A DNA stretch of 9,493 bases from CAWUIO01 sp963922455 (GTDB lineage Bacteria; Bacteroidota; Bacteroidia; Cytophagales; Microscillaceae), in NCBI GenBank assembly GCA_963922455.1, contig CAWUIO010000177.1, positions 1-9,493 on the forward strand, written 5' to 3'. Positions 1 to 7,358 of this stretch are shown piece after piece. The translations under genes and the position numbers were made by a program. The notes beneath the pieces were generated by a model. It worked only from the letters and a program-made list of their open reading frames with translations. It was not told the DNA's origin and made no database searches. Position 1 is the stretch's first letter. Each line of letters starts with the position of its first letter.

Positions 1-58
1 GCACCCAGTTACTCCCAAGCAAATTCCATAGTAAGCCCCAGTCAGGTTCAGTCAAGCT

Positions 59-95
59 AGGCTTCTCGCTCGGCTCTACGAGCCACGGGAAGCCT
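59..95. repeat. Strong imperfect hairpin downstream of the first lipoprotein gene
   Basis: Positions 59-65 pair with 89-95 (AGGCTTC/GAAGCCT), 66-68 with 86-88 (one G-T wobble), and 72-76 with 80-84 (GGCTC/GAGCC) around a three-base loop TAC. A small 3:1 internal loop interrupts the stem. It begins 22 bases past the stop of the minus-strand lipoprotein gene, so it may protect or end that transcript, but no T-run follows it on either strand and a canonical intrinsic terminator is not supported. Confidence 0.5.
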
Positions 96-116
96 TAGTT
101 GTTGTGAGCTGGCTTT

Positions 117-809
117 TCATCTTTCAATCTTTCCACAAGGAATTATTCCAGAACCATGTGGAGCTAAGCTCATGCTATAATAAAGTTCATTGTCTTTCAA
201 TATTAGTGCTCCTCTTGGGGTGCCACCTGCCTGATAGGAGAGCGTTGCTACGTAAAAAATATGCTCCTCATTGGGTTCAAGCGTTGTTTGTAACTCCGTT
301 GGCTTATTAAAATTGGCATCTAAAAAGAATTTAACACCAGATAGACCATAGTTAAACGATGATAGTTCATGGTATGAAAATGTATCAGTTGCTAAAAACA
401 GCTTTAAGTAGGAGTTTGGTTGCGTAAAAATTGCAAAGGAATCAGCTGGGAAATTAATGTTAAGTTCTAATGAGGTAGTAGTTTCATTAATTATCCGGGT
501 CCAAAACACAGCAAATTCGTATTTCCTTCCTAAAGAGTCAGAATACTGAGTTCCGCTTGGGTCAATCATCCCTCCTTTTGGAAGGCTGTTTTGAATAGTT
601 ATGCCTTTCCCAGTGGCAGTTGAATACAAAGTATCTGTGTAAATAAATTCATCTAAATCATAAATTGGGGCTACCAATCCATTTTTACTTTCAGCCGAGT
701 CTACCTTCTCCGAATCAATTGAAACCGTGCCGGCTGTTGATTTACTTCTTTTTCTACAGGAAGAAAGCCATACAACTGCCAGAATCAATATTATTAAACT
801 TTTTCTCAT
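117..809 (-). CDS. Hypothetical lipoprotein of unknown family
   Basis: I do not recognise the family. The chosen start at 809 gives 230 residues beginning MRKSLIILILAVVWLSSC, a basic start, a hydrophobic core and a lipobox ending LSSC, with Cys18 as the lipidated residue; an in-frame ATG 14 codons upstream (851) would only put a polar tail before this signal and is less likely. Residues after the cysteine are basic (RKRSK), without the acidic pair linked to surface export in some Bacteroidota, so an inward-facing or periplasmic location is inferred. A low-complexity Ser/Thr/Lys linker to about residue 45 is followed by a predicted beta-rich globular domain rich in aromatic residues. No catalytic motif is visible. 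It is transcribed away from the lactate monooxygenase gene. Its codons are noticeably AT-rich (20 of 60 bases G or C at 421-480). Confidence 0.75.
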   Translation of the reverse strand: MRKSLIILILAVVWLSSCRKRSKSTAGTVSIDSEKVDSAESKNGLVAPIYDLDEFIYTDTLYSTATGKGITIQNSLPKGGMIDPSGTQYSDSLGRKYEFAVFWTRIINETTTSLELNINFPADSFAIFTQPNSYLKLFLATDTFSYHELSSFNYGLSGVKFFLDANFNKPTELQTTLEPNEEHIFYVATLSYQAGGTPRGALILKDNELYYSMSLAPHGSGIIPCGKIER

Positions 810-890
810 TATTTGCTTGCTCACAACATGTGTATAAACCCCAAATAGCATTTATCTGCCATTAAGTTAAGTCATAGCTCCATATGATCC

Positions 891-922
891 AAGGGGCTTA
901 CAATTTTGTCTAGCCCCTTTTT
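891..922 (+). terminator. Terminator-like hairpin with no gene ahead of it
   Basis: AAGGGGCT (891-898) and AGCCCCTT (912-919) form a perfect 8-bp stem around a 13-base loop, and the T-run 918-922 overlaps and follows the right arm. This is an intrinsic-terminator layout for the plus strand. No plus-strand gene ends to its left, because the neighbouring gene is on the minus strand. It could end a small or antisense RNA, act as an attenuator far upstream of the monooxygenase, or be a remnant. On the minus strand only two T follow the stem. Confidence 0.45.
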
Positions 923-1019
923 GGAAATAAACGCATAAGGCATAGGGCTAAACCAGCTCCTTATACCTATAAATTACTTAGAACTCAAAACCTTGCTAGA
1001 TCTAGCTTCCAAATCATCC

Positions 1020-1151
1020 GGCTTAGGGATAGAGCGGCCTGTTTGAGCTCGTGTAGGCCTGGCGGGGAAAGGCAGCGAGTAGCGAAAGCCCGGCCCGCGC
1101 CACTAGCTTTTTTTTAATCTTGCCCCCATGTTTAGGGCGCGGGCAAGCCCC
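1020..1151 (-). repeat. Dispersed two-hairpin intergenic repeat, copy R1 (subtype A)
   Basis: Element orientation is defined as GGGGCTT at the start to CCCTAAGC at the end; this copy runs on the minus strand. First hairpin: CCCGCGC (1094-1100) pairs with GCGCGGG (1137-1143) around 36 bases. Second hairpin: CTCG (1048-1051) pairs with CGAG (1076-1079), with an inner GCCT (1057-1060)/AGGC (1070-1073). The end block GCTTAGGGATAGAGC is at 1021-1035. The block at 1082-1101 is identical to that of copy R3. An A6 run (1154-1159) follows the element on the plus strand. Confidence 0.85.
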
Positions 1152-1230
1152 AGAAAAAATCGGGGATTATTGGGAAGTTCTGTTTGGGCCGAAAGGAGAA
1201 AAAAGAAGGTTTGAGGATTCTAAATTCCTT

Positions 1231-1261
1231 TTGCAAATCCCCGAGGAATCTTGTACCTTCC
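1231..1261 (+). promoter_or_regulatory. Candidate Bacteroidota-type promoter of the lactate monooxygenase gene
   Basis: TTG at 1231-1233 is followed, 20 bases later, by TACCTTCC at 1254-1261, six of eight matches to the Bacteroidota -7 consensus TAnnTTTG with a normal spacing to the -33 TTG. It lies 22 bases before the ATG at 1284, giving a short AT-rich leader with no Shine-Dalgarno sequence, as is usual in this phylum. The assignment rests on pattern and position only. Confidence 0.45.
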
Positions 1262-1283
1262 TGATTAAATACAAAAATTAAAC

Positions 1284-2474
1284 ATGTTTCCTATGAGCTC
1301 AGAATCACAAGCTGGCCAGTCGGTAGGGGTAGACCACCAAATGCAGATTTATTTGAAAGGAACCCAAGAAATCAAACCCGAATTTCCCATTGCTTACGAA
1401 GAATTGCTAGAAAAGGCCCGGGAAGTGATGAAGCCCGAAGCCTTTGCCTACATTGCCGGGGGGGCGGGCGGAGAGGAAACCATGCGGCACAACCGGGAGG
1501 CTTTTCATAAATGGCAAATCATTCCCCGGATGTTGGTAGATGTGTCCCAGAGAAGTATTGGGGTAGAATTGTTTGGAAAGTCTTACCCTACCCCTTTGTT
1601 ATTTGCCCCGGTAGGGGTTTTGTCTATCGCCCACGAAGAGGCAGAAGTGGCCGTAGCCCGGGCAGCTAAAGCCTTGAAAATTCCGCAAATTTTGAGTACA
1701 GTTTCTTCTAAGACTCTGGAAGAAGTAGCCGAAACCCACGGCGAGCACCCGCATTGGTTTCAATTGTACTGGGGCGGAGACCACGACTTTACCCGCAGCA
1801 TCCTCACCCGGGCCGAAAAAGCGGGCTATGAGGCTATTGTGGTTACTTTGGATACCCGCATGCTGGCTTGGCGGGAACGGGATATCAAACTAGCCTACCT
1901 GCCCTTTTTGTACGGAGAAGGTTTGTCTAATTATTTTAGCGATTCAGTTTTTCGCTCCCGGGTGGGCGATCCGGAAGAAAACAAAACGCAGGCGATTATG
2001 CATTTTGCCCGAGCGTTTTCGGATGCGTCCCTGACCTGGGAAGATTTGAAGGTGATCCGGGAGCATACCCAGCTTCCGGTGATCTTGAAGGGGATTCAAA
2101 GTGTGGAGGATGCCCGGAAGTCGATTGAGTTTGGGGCCGATGGGATTGTGGTTTCTAATCACGGAGGACGCCAAGTAGACGGGGCGATTGCTTCGCTGGA
2201 TGTCTTAAAAGAAATTGCCGATGCGGTGGGGGAGAAGACCACGATTTTATTTGATAGCGGCATCCGAAGGGGAGCCGATGTGTTTAAAGCCATGGCTCTG
2301 GGCGCTCAAGCGGTATTGGTGGCGCGTCCCTATGCTTTGGCCTTGGGAATAGGTGGGGAAGCCGCCGTAAAAGCGGTCATGGCCAATTTGGTGGCCGATA
2401 CGGATTTGACCCTCGGTTTGGTGGGGGCTACTTCTTGGCAGGAGGTGGATGAAAATATGTTGCGAAGGGTTTAA
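1284..2474 (+). CDS. FMN-dependent alpha-hydroxy-acid oxidase, lactate 2-monooxygenase-like
   Basis: This 396-residue protein is full length for the FMN-dependent 2-hydroxy-acid dehydrogenase (TIM-barrel) family. Seen: Tyr56 in YIAGGAGGEETM, the flavin strand APVGVLSI (108-115), FQLYW with Tyr162, VTLDT with Asp190, Arg197, Lys269 in LKGI, the catalytic SNHGGRQ (His293, Arg296), and phosphate-binding DSGIRRGAD (324-332) with Arg348. The long segment at about 200-250 and the WRERD/AYLPF region resemble lactate 2-monooxygenase (L-lactate + O2 to acetate, CO2 and water) more than short lactate oxidases or membrane-linked LldD, but oxidase or dehydrogenase activity with another 2-hydroxy acid cannot be excluded. 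It has no signal peptide, so it is cytoplasmic. A second ATG at 1293 is possible. It stands alone in its orientation and is richer in G+C (33 of 60 at 1801-1860) than the lipoprotein gene next to it. Confidence 0.9.
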   Translation: MFPMSSESQAGQSVGVDHQMQIYLKGTQEIKPEFPIAYEELLEKAREVMKPEAFAYIAGGAGGEETMRHNREAFHKWQIIPRMLVDVSQRSIGVELFGKSYPTPLLFAPVGVLSIAHEEAEVAVARAAKALKIPQILSTVSSKTLEEVAETHGEHPHWFQLYWGGDHDFTRSILTRAEKAGYEAIVVTLDTRMLAWRERDIKLAYLPFLYGEGLSNYFSDSVFRSRVGDPEENKTQAIMHFARAFSDASLTWEDLKVIREHTQLPVILKGIQSVEDARKSIEFGADGIVVSNHGGRQVDGAIASLDVLKEIADAVGEKTTILFDSGIRRGADVFKAMALGAQAVLVARPYALALGIGGEAAVKAVMANLVADTDLTLGLVGATSWQEVDENMLRRV

Positions 2475-2965
2475 GTTTTACAGGCGAAGGCGAAGGAGGA
2501 AAGCCCACCAAATCTATCCAAGGATGGCTTGGGGCTTCCCCGCGCGATGGAAGTATTGGCTCCCTTGAAATTAGCTGCCGGCGCGGGTCGGGCTCTCGCT
2601 ACTCGCTGGCCCACCCGCAAACCAGCGGCGAGCTCAAACAGGTCGCTCCATCCCTAAGCCAATTGGTAATGATATAACTCCGCTTGGCCTTCCGACTCAC
2701 GGGAGGGATCGTAAACTTTAGGAAAAGGGGTTTGGGGCATAAAAGAAAAGGAGACTTGCCTAAGGCATCGGGTATGTTAAGGCTTGTGTCAATGTACTTG
2801 TCATGCTTACTCTCCGATTGAGTTGATTATATACAAGTATATGGGATCAGATGGGCAAATGGCCAGTTAAAAAGCCAAAATTTACTCCTTTTGCTTGCCC
2901 TACCCAACGTGGGAGCACCAAACTACAAGGGCTAAAACGGATGCGGAAGCTCTTGTTAGGGGGGC
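2475..2965. other. Convergent intergenic region with one repeat copy
   Basis: This region of 491 bases lies between the ends of the monooxygenase gene (plus) and the alpha/beta hydrolase gene (minus). Copy R2 of the dispersed repeat fills 2526-2660. The remaining 300 bases hold a small perfect dyad (ATATAC/GTATAT, 2829-2842) and nothing I can assign. No canonical terminator with a T-run is evident for either converging gene, and there is no credible coding frame independent of the hydrolase gene. Confidence 0.6.
2526..2660 (+). repeat. Dispersed two-hairpin intergenic repeat, copy R2 (subtype B)
   Basis: This is the best complete plus-strand copy. First hairpin: CCCGCGC (2539-2545) and GCGCGGG (2581-2587) around a 35-base loop. 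Second hairpin: CTCGC (2602-2606) with GCGAG (2628-2632), and TGG (2607-2609) with CCA (2622-2624). The element ends with CCATCCCTAAGCC. Its outer ends are near-inverted repeats (GGCTTGGGG at 2526-2534 against CCCTAAGCC at 2652-2660, one mismatch). It begins 51 bases after the monooxygenase stop codon. Confidence 0.85.
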
Positions 2966-4057
2966 TTACTCTATAAATCGCTGGGTTTTTAACCAGGTTT
3001 CCATGGTTTCGTAATAATTGTCGCAGGCTTCCCAATTTAAGGAAGATAATTCTTCACCCCAAGCACAGGTAATGCACTTTTGCAAAGTGTGGTTGCAGTT
3101 TTCAAATACTTTTACCGTCAATTCAGAGCCTGGATTAATACCTATCGTTTCTTCGTATAGCTTTTTGGTTTTGCGCCAATCGACTTGCGAATCATTTGCT
3201 CCAAACAAGGCCAAAACCGGACAATTGACTTTTAGTAAGGTTTTGTCGAAGTGGTCTATGTAGGCCCATAGACCACTTGGGACATCAAAGTGGCCTTGGC
3301 TAGTATATTGTTTTTGTTCTTGTATATAGTCTTGGCGGTCTTCTTCGGTAATTTCGGCTGTATACGTGTATCCAAACAATTCTTGACACATACTATCCTG
3401 TTTCAAGGGCAGGGTGGCCCTTTGGTAGTCTTCGTAACTTCCTTGGGTGCTAAAAATTTTGTGCCCCAGTTTCCAGGCCTCATATAATGTTTTGGCTTCT
3501 TTTTCCTCTTTGCCCGCAATGATCAAATTGGAATGGAGCAGATAGCCGAAGTTTTCCTTGTCATCGGTTCCACTCACAGAAATCCAAAAGTCTAAGGGAA
3601 ATTGTGCGTTGATTAAGGGAACGATCCAGCCGGCCCGGCTTATTCCCCAACATCCGATCTTGTCTGAGCCCGGAATTTGCAGGCTTTTGATTTTCTGGAT
3701 GGCTACCAGGGCCTCCTTGGCCGAGTTTTCCACGGGTTGCTGGGCATCAAAGCTACCCTCACTGGTGCCACATCCCATTTTATCCCAAAAGCAAACGGTC
3801 AATCCGGAGGCTAGGAGTTTGTTTCGTAGTCGACCGTACCAATTACCTTCCACAAAATTTGTCCGCCCGTAGCCGGGGATGATGAGTACGATTGCTTTGG
3901 ACGTTTGATTTTGAGGTTTTTCAATTAAGCCCCTCAAGGTCTTGTTTTCAAATTGAAATTCGAGGGGTTCGGAAAGGACTTGACCGAGGCTCTTTTGAGT
4001 AATGCTTCCTAGCAAGCAGACAATTACCAGCAGGGTAAGGAGTACAGCGTTTCTCAT
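2966..4057 (-). CDS. Secreted alpha/beta-hydrolase family protein
   Basis: The 363-residue protein starts with a signal peptide (hydrophobic 4-19, likely cleavage near residue 25, no lipobox cysteine), so it is exported, probably to the periplasm. The alpha/beta-hydrolase core is visible: strand and oxyanion region VLIIPGYGR (57-65), the nucleophile elbow GISRAG with Ser140, a cap-like helical insertion at about 185-270, an acid in LFGANDSQVDW (Asp289, or Asp293) and a late histidine in NCNHT (His323). This gives a complete Ser-Asp-His triad. The elbow reads G-x-S-x-A-G instead of the usual G-x-S-x-G. The nearest group is the S9/dienelactone-hydrolase-like esterases and peptidases of Bacteroidota; the substrate is unknown. 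Cysteines at 321, 328, 331 and 345 may form disulfides after export. It converges on the monooxygenase gene and seems to be transcribed alone. Confidence 0.85.
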   Translation of the reverse strand: MRNAVLLTLLVIVCLLGSITQKSLGQVLSEPLEFQFENKTLRGLIEKPQNQTSKAIVLIIPGYGRTNFVEGNWYGRLRNKLLASGLTVCFWDKMGCGTSEGSFDAQQPVENSAKEALVAIQKIKSLQIPGSDKIGCWGISRAGWIVPLINAQFPLDFWISVSGTDDKENFGYLLHSNLIIAGKEEKEAKTLYEAWKLGHKIFSTQGSYEDYQRATLPLKQDSMCQELFGYTYTAEITEEDRQDYIQEQKQYTSQGHFDVPSGLWAYIDHFDKTLLKVNCPVLALFGANDSQVDWRKTKKLYEETIGINPGSELTVKVFENCNHTLQKCITCAWGEELSSLNWEACDNYYETMETWLKTQRFIE

Positions 4058-4240
4058 AAAATTCTGGGCTTGGCGATAAATTCAGGAATCTAGTTTCGCC
4101 ATAAAGACAGTTAAAATGTAGGAGTGTTGCATTTTGTTTGGATTAAAAACCCTGATCTACATAGGCTTCGGGTATGATCCGAGGTTTTAAGTAAAGCCTG
4201 TTGGGCCATAGCATACCTTAATTACGAGCATCCCTCTTCA

Positions 4241-4367
4241 GCTTAGGGATAGAGCCTTTGTTTGAGCCCGTAATGGCCCAGCGGGGGGCAGGCGAGTGGC
4301 GAAAGCCCGGCCCGCGCCAGCACCTTTGGATAATTGATCACCAATTTTCTGAGCGCGGGCAAGCCCC
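4241..4367 (-). repeat. Dispersed two-hairpin intergenic repeat, copy R3 (subtype A)
   Basis: First hairpin: CCCGCGC (4311-4317) and GCGCGGG (4353-4359) around 35 bases. Second hairpin, read on the minus strand: CTCG/CGGG (4293-4296 and 4267-4270, one G-U wobble) with inner GCCC (4276-4279)/GGGC (4286-4289). The end block GCTTAGGGATAGAGC at 4241-4255 is identical to that of R1. The GGGGCTT end abuts an A5 run (4368-4372) that forms the T-tract of the serine hydrolase terminator on the minus strand. Confidence 0.85.
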
Positions 4368-4413
4368 AAAAAGTACTCCGCTTACCGAGGCTAATCCATC
4401 GGGGTAAGCGGAG
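4368..4413 (-). terminator. Rho-independent terminator of the serine hydrolase gene
   Basis: CTCCGCTTACC (4376-4386) and GGTAAGCGGAG (4403-4413) form a perfect 11-bp stem with a 16-base loop. On the minus strand, three bases after the stem comes a run of five T (complement of 4368-4372). The hairpin lies 22 bases past the stop codon of the serine hydrolase gene. The T-tract touches the end of repeat copy R3. Confidence 0.8.
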
Positions 4414-4435
4414 ATATAGGGTCCTTTCGGGTTTT

Positions 4436-6088
4436 CTACATTTTCTTAAAGATCACCTGCTTTATTCGGGTGTTGTTCACGTTCAAGCCGATCACTTGAT
4501 GGGTTTCATCGCGTATGATCTTAATATGATAGGTGCTCATCATGCGAATATAGTCGGCTAAAATGAGTTTGGCTTTTCTGGCCCGACCGTTTTTGGTGAG
4601 TGTGTAGGTATCTCCTTCTACATACTTTAGGATGATTTCGGTGCCGGTCTCCTCATTATAAAAGCGGCCATTCAAGGCTTGCTTGTCAAAATTGCTAAGC
4701 GATACTGGGTTGTTTTTATAAAAAGTCCTGGGCTTTTGCGTGGATTTGTAAAGCGTAAATTGTTGATTGGGTGTACCCAAGTGGGTAAAGTTTATTTTCA
4801 AACCGGGGATGGTTTCGTATTCAAACAGGCCACCCTGCTCCTTGATTAATTTTATGGGCTCACGTTGATACATTTCTCGATATAGCGACCCATCTTTTTC
4901 GGTGATTTTTATGATACTTGCGTCATGTCCTTCCTCCTGGTACATTCCTACTAAGGCTTGCGTATTCTTTAATTTTTCAATTTTTTCGGGGTTTCCAGGA
5001 TAAGGGCTTAATCCCTGTTCCCTATCCATAACAAGGTTGGCGACCTGCCAGGCCAGATAGTTGGCAGGTACGCTTCGGTTGTTAGACATGACAACGATTG
5101 AGGTGCTTTTTTGGGGAAATCTCAGAAAGGTGGCATTGTATGCCCCAGTGACCCCATCGTGGTAGGAAACATCCAGTCCCCGGTTGGTTTGAAACATGAG
5201 CCCGTAGCCGTAGCCTGGTTCGCTGGCATTTTCTAGGGGAGATTGGCTTTTGTCGATGAATGCTTGGGGAAGGTATTTTCCGTTGTTTAGCTGAATGATT
5301 TGCTCCCATTGGAGTTGATCGGTTAAAGTGGTATACAGGGCGCCGTCTCCGTGTACTTCCGTGATGGTAGGTTCATCGCGCCAGGTATTCCAATTTCCGT
5401 ATGGCCTGGCTCTATGGGGTATAATTTCCCCATAGTGGGTGAGGAAGCTGGAGTTTGGCATGCCCAATGCTTCAAACAAGGATTTAGCATATACGCTAAA
5501 GTCTTGAGCTGTTACGTGTTTTACGATCTCCGTTAGTATGATGTAATTGGAATTGCTGTATAAATATTGGCTTCCGGGTAGGAAGTTTAAGTCTTTTTGC
5601 TTTTCGAGCAATTCCATGGCGTCTCCATTATCGATAAATTGTTTCCACCACGTTTTCCCGGTGAGGGCATATAATTCGCAATAGTCTCTAATACCACTGG
5701 TGTGGTTGATTAGGTTTGAAACCGTAATCTTAGCTTTCGTATTTTTATAAAGATTGGGTAGGTATTTTCGTATGTCGTCTTCCAGGCCAATCTTTCCTTC
5801 TTGAACCAGTTTTAATATACAGAGCGCGGTAAACTGTTTGGAATTGGAGGCAATATTAAACCGGGTATCCTGGTCTACCTTCGTTTGGTTCTCCAAATTG
5901 GAATAGCCTAGATAATGTGTATACACTACCTTGCCGTTTTGAACAATTCCCAGGGCCAGGCCCGGCGTCTCGTCACTTGCGTGTTGATAAAGTGTTTTCC
6001 GTATGGCTTCTTTTTGGGCTTCGGATAGGGTTTGGGCTTGTACACTTGTTGTAGATAGGAGAAAGAGTACCCATAAAAATTTTTGCAT
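4436..6088 (-). CDS. Secreted serine hydrolase, class-C beta-lactamase/PBP fold, with beta-rich C-terminal modules
   Basis: The 550-residue protein has a signal peptide (about 1-18, VQA before QT), so it acts outside the cytoplasm. Residues about 25-355 are a beta-lactamase (PF00144-type) domain with all three active-site motifs: SNSK (Ser81, Lys84), YSN (Tyr177, Asn179) and HDG (310-312), the form of the third motif common in esterase and D-aminopeptidase relatives. These enzymes cleave esters or small peptides through an acyl-serine; true beta-lactamase activity is not implied. After about 370 come two beta-rich stretches with similar openings (LVGMYQEE near 379-386 and LNGRFYNE near 472-479), probably tandem lipocalin-like modules that shape or cover the active site. 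It lies 88 bases downstream of the membrane-bound AraC-type regulator on the same strand and ends at a strong terminator, so it may be that regulator's target or share its transcript. Confidence 0.9.
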   Translation of the reverse strand: MQKFLWVLFLLSTTSVQAQTLSEAQKEAIRKTLYQHASDETPGLALGIVQNGKVVYTHYLGYSNLENQTKVDQDTRFNIASNSKQFTALCILKLVQEGKIGLEDDIRKYLPNLYKNTKAKITVSNLINHTSGIRDYCELYALTGKTWWKQFIDNGDAMELLEKQKDLNFLPGSQYLYSNSNYIILTEIVKHVTAQDFSVYAKSLFEALGMPNSSFLTHYGEIIPHRARPYGNWNTWRDEPTITEVHGDGALYTTLTDQLQWEQIIQLNNGKYLPQAFIDKSQSPLENASEPGYGYGLMFQTNRGLDVSYHDGVTGAYNATFLRFPQKSTSIVVMSNNRSVPANYLAWQVANLVMDREQGLSPYPGNPEKIEKLKNTQALVGMYQEEGHDASIIKITEKDGSLYREMYQREPIKLIKEQGGLFEYETIPGLKINFTHLGTPNQQFTLYKSTQKPRTFYKNNPVSLSNFDKQALNGRFYNEETGTEIILKYVEGDTYTLTKNGRARKAKLILADYIRMMSTYHIKIIRDETHQVIGLNVNNTRIKQVIFKKM

Positions 6089-6176
6089 TTTCCTAGTTAT
6101 ATTATGTGAAGTGTATAGGCTAAAAGAAGCAAAAATTAAGATTTGGGTCGCTCCAAATGACCATGTGAATCCTTTT

Positions 6177-7358
6177 TTACAGCTTATATGTAGAAATATA
6201 TTGTTTGGGACTGAGTGCGGTGTGTTTTTTAAAGGCCCTGTTGAAAGTTGTCTTGGAATTAAAACCGCAGTCTAAAGCTATTCCCAATAAGGTATTACGG
6301 GAGTGCTCCCCTTGCTGTAACCTGTCTATGACCGCTTCTGCCCGTTTTTTATTTACCAAATCATTAAAATTCATATCAAACTCCTGATTGATCGCTTTGG
6401 AGATAATGTTGCGGTTGGTTTGTAAAAGACGGGCCACCTCACTCAAGCTTAAGTTGGGGTTTTGGTAAACTTTTTCCTTTTCAAAAAGACGCGTGATTTT
6501 GTCTTTCCAGTCTTTTGAGTCTAGTAAGTCAGGCGAGGGAATCGTGGCGTCTTTATTTAGGGCATCTTCTTTCCACTCAAGCTCGCCTAAATTATGAGAT
6601 TGAAATAGTACAATAGTTCTAAGGGTATGCGAGTATCCGGAAATGGATATATACATGAGAAGGATTGAAAAGCAGAGATAATACCAGTATTTGCTACCAA
6701 AATTGCCCCATTCGGGGTTTAGTACAAAAAATAAGACCCGCAAAATTAATATCAGGCCAAAGCTAAGGGTAAAAGTTTTGATCCATTGATAGGCGATTTC
6801 ATCGGCATAGCTCAGCTCCTCTAAGGTGATTTTTCGGTAGCTATTATAGTGCTCATAACTTAAAAATAAGTAATAGAGCATAGAGAGCAAACCTGCCATC
6901 TGGTACCAAAAGACGAGGTCTTTATCTCTACCATCGGCGTAAAAGTAAAATTCATCTAATATGAGCATATCCACCACAAACACGATCAAACTATACCCGA
7001 GGTAGAGAGCCCCCGGTAGAAAATGGATGTACTCTTTTCGCCTTAGGGTGTAGTCTGGATTCAAGAGCGTTTTGATATACATAAAGAGTACCGGGCCAAT
7101 GAAGAATAACTGCTGGAAGGGTACAAAGAACATAAAATTTCGATAGTTTCTTACAGAATACCAACCCGCATACCCAAGCATAAAAGGACAGAGGTACAAA
7201 GCTCCTAAGAATATAAATACGGCTAGCCAGATACTGTCTTTTTTTTGCTCATCCATCCCTTTTTTAAAGAGTAGGATGGAAAGGACGAGGGATTGCAAGA
7301 AGAAAATCAGGAGAACGGAGCTCTTCTCGTTGAAATCGAAAATAAGTATTTTGTTCAA
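6177..7358 (-). CDS. Seven-helix membrane protein with C-terminal AraC-type HTH domain (transcriptional regulator)
   Basis: The first 240 residues hold about seven hydrophobic segments (near 13-31, 43-62, 77-95, 113-134, 148-167, 191-213 and 224-240). A linker to about 285 is followed by an AraC/XylS DNA-binding domain (about 286-391): first helix-turn-helix LSLSEVARLLQTNRNIISKAI (303-323, key part), second around GIALDCGFNSKTTFNRAFKKHTALSPKQY (359-387, key residues Gly365, Phe366, Phe376, Pro384). This is the common Bacteroidota design in which a membrane sensor is joined to a cytoplasmic DNA-binding domain; the ligand is unknown. The start appears to be TTG at 7358: an in-frame TAA lies seven codons upstream, and the first in-frame ATG (Met35) would remove the first helix. 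The serine hydrolase gene follows after 88 bases. Confidence 0.88.
   Translation of the reverse strand: MNKILIFDFNEKSSVLLIFFLQSLVLSILLFKKGMDEQKKDSIWLAVFIFLGALYLCPFMLGYAGWYSVRNYRNFMFFVPFQQLFFIGPVLFMYIKTLLNPDYTLRRKEYIHFLPGALYLGYSLIVFVVDMLILDEFYFYADGRDKDLVFWYQMAGLLSMLYYLFLSYEHYNSYRKITLEELSYADEIAYQWIKTFTLSFGLILILRVLFFVLNPEWGNFGSKYWYYLCFSILLMYISISGYSHTLRTIVLFQSHNLGELEWKEDALNKDATIPSPDLLDSKDWKDKITRLFEKEKVYQNPNLSLSEVARLLQTNRNIISKAINQEFDMNFNDLVNKKRAEAVIDRLQQGEHSRNTLLGIALDCGFNSKTTFNRAFKKHTALSPKQYISTYKL

Larger units (their letters stand above)
810..1283. other. Divergent intergenic region with structured elements
   Basis: About 470 bases separate the divergent lipoprotein and monooxygenase genes. They hold a terminator-like hairpin (891-922), a second hairpin (935-964: ATAAGG/CCTTAT with inner GGCT/AGCT), a perfect 12-base palindrome (995-1006, GCTAGATCTAGC), one copy of the dispersed repeat (1020-1151) and a candidate promoter for the monooxygenase (1231-1261). 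I found no convincing coding frame on either strand. Confidence 0.6.
4058..4435. other. Intergenic region between the two secreted hydrolase genes
   Basis: These 378 bases contain the leader of the alpha/beta hydrolase gene with a TGGCGA/TCGCCA dyad (4071-4076 and 4096-4101), a short hairpin (4166-4184, one wobble), copy R3 of the dispersed repeat (4241-4367) and the terminator of the serine hydrolase gene (4368-4413). I found no coding frame and no clear promoter for the alpha/beta hydrolase. Confidence 0.6.

Noticed and set aside
104..310. A 68-codon plus-strand open frame
   Set aside because: It lies almost wholly antisense to the lipoprotein gene, and its translation shows no domain or signal that would support it.
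810..851. Longer start for the first lipoprotein (ATG at 851)
   Set aside because: It would place 14 mostly polar residues before an otherwise ideal lipoprotein signal peptide; the ATG at 809 fits the signal better.
2829..2842. ATATAC/GTATAT dyad as an operator
   Set aside because: It is a low-complexity AT palindrome beyond the 3' ends of two converging genes, where no promoter is expected.
3018..3872. Several plus-strand open frames opposite the alpha/beta hydrolase gene
   Set aside because: They are antisense to a gene with a complete catalytic triad and signal peptide, and they encode nothing recognisable.
4166..4188. Hairpin CTTCGG/CCGAGG followed by TTTT as a plus-strand terminator
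   Set aside because: The stem is only 6 bp with a wobble and the T-run is four bases; no plus-strand gene ends nearby.
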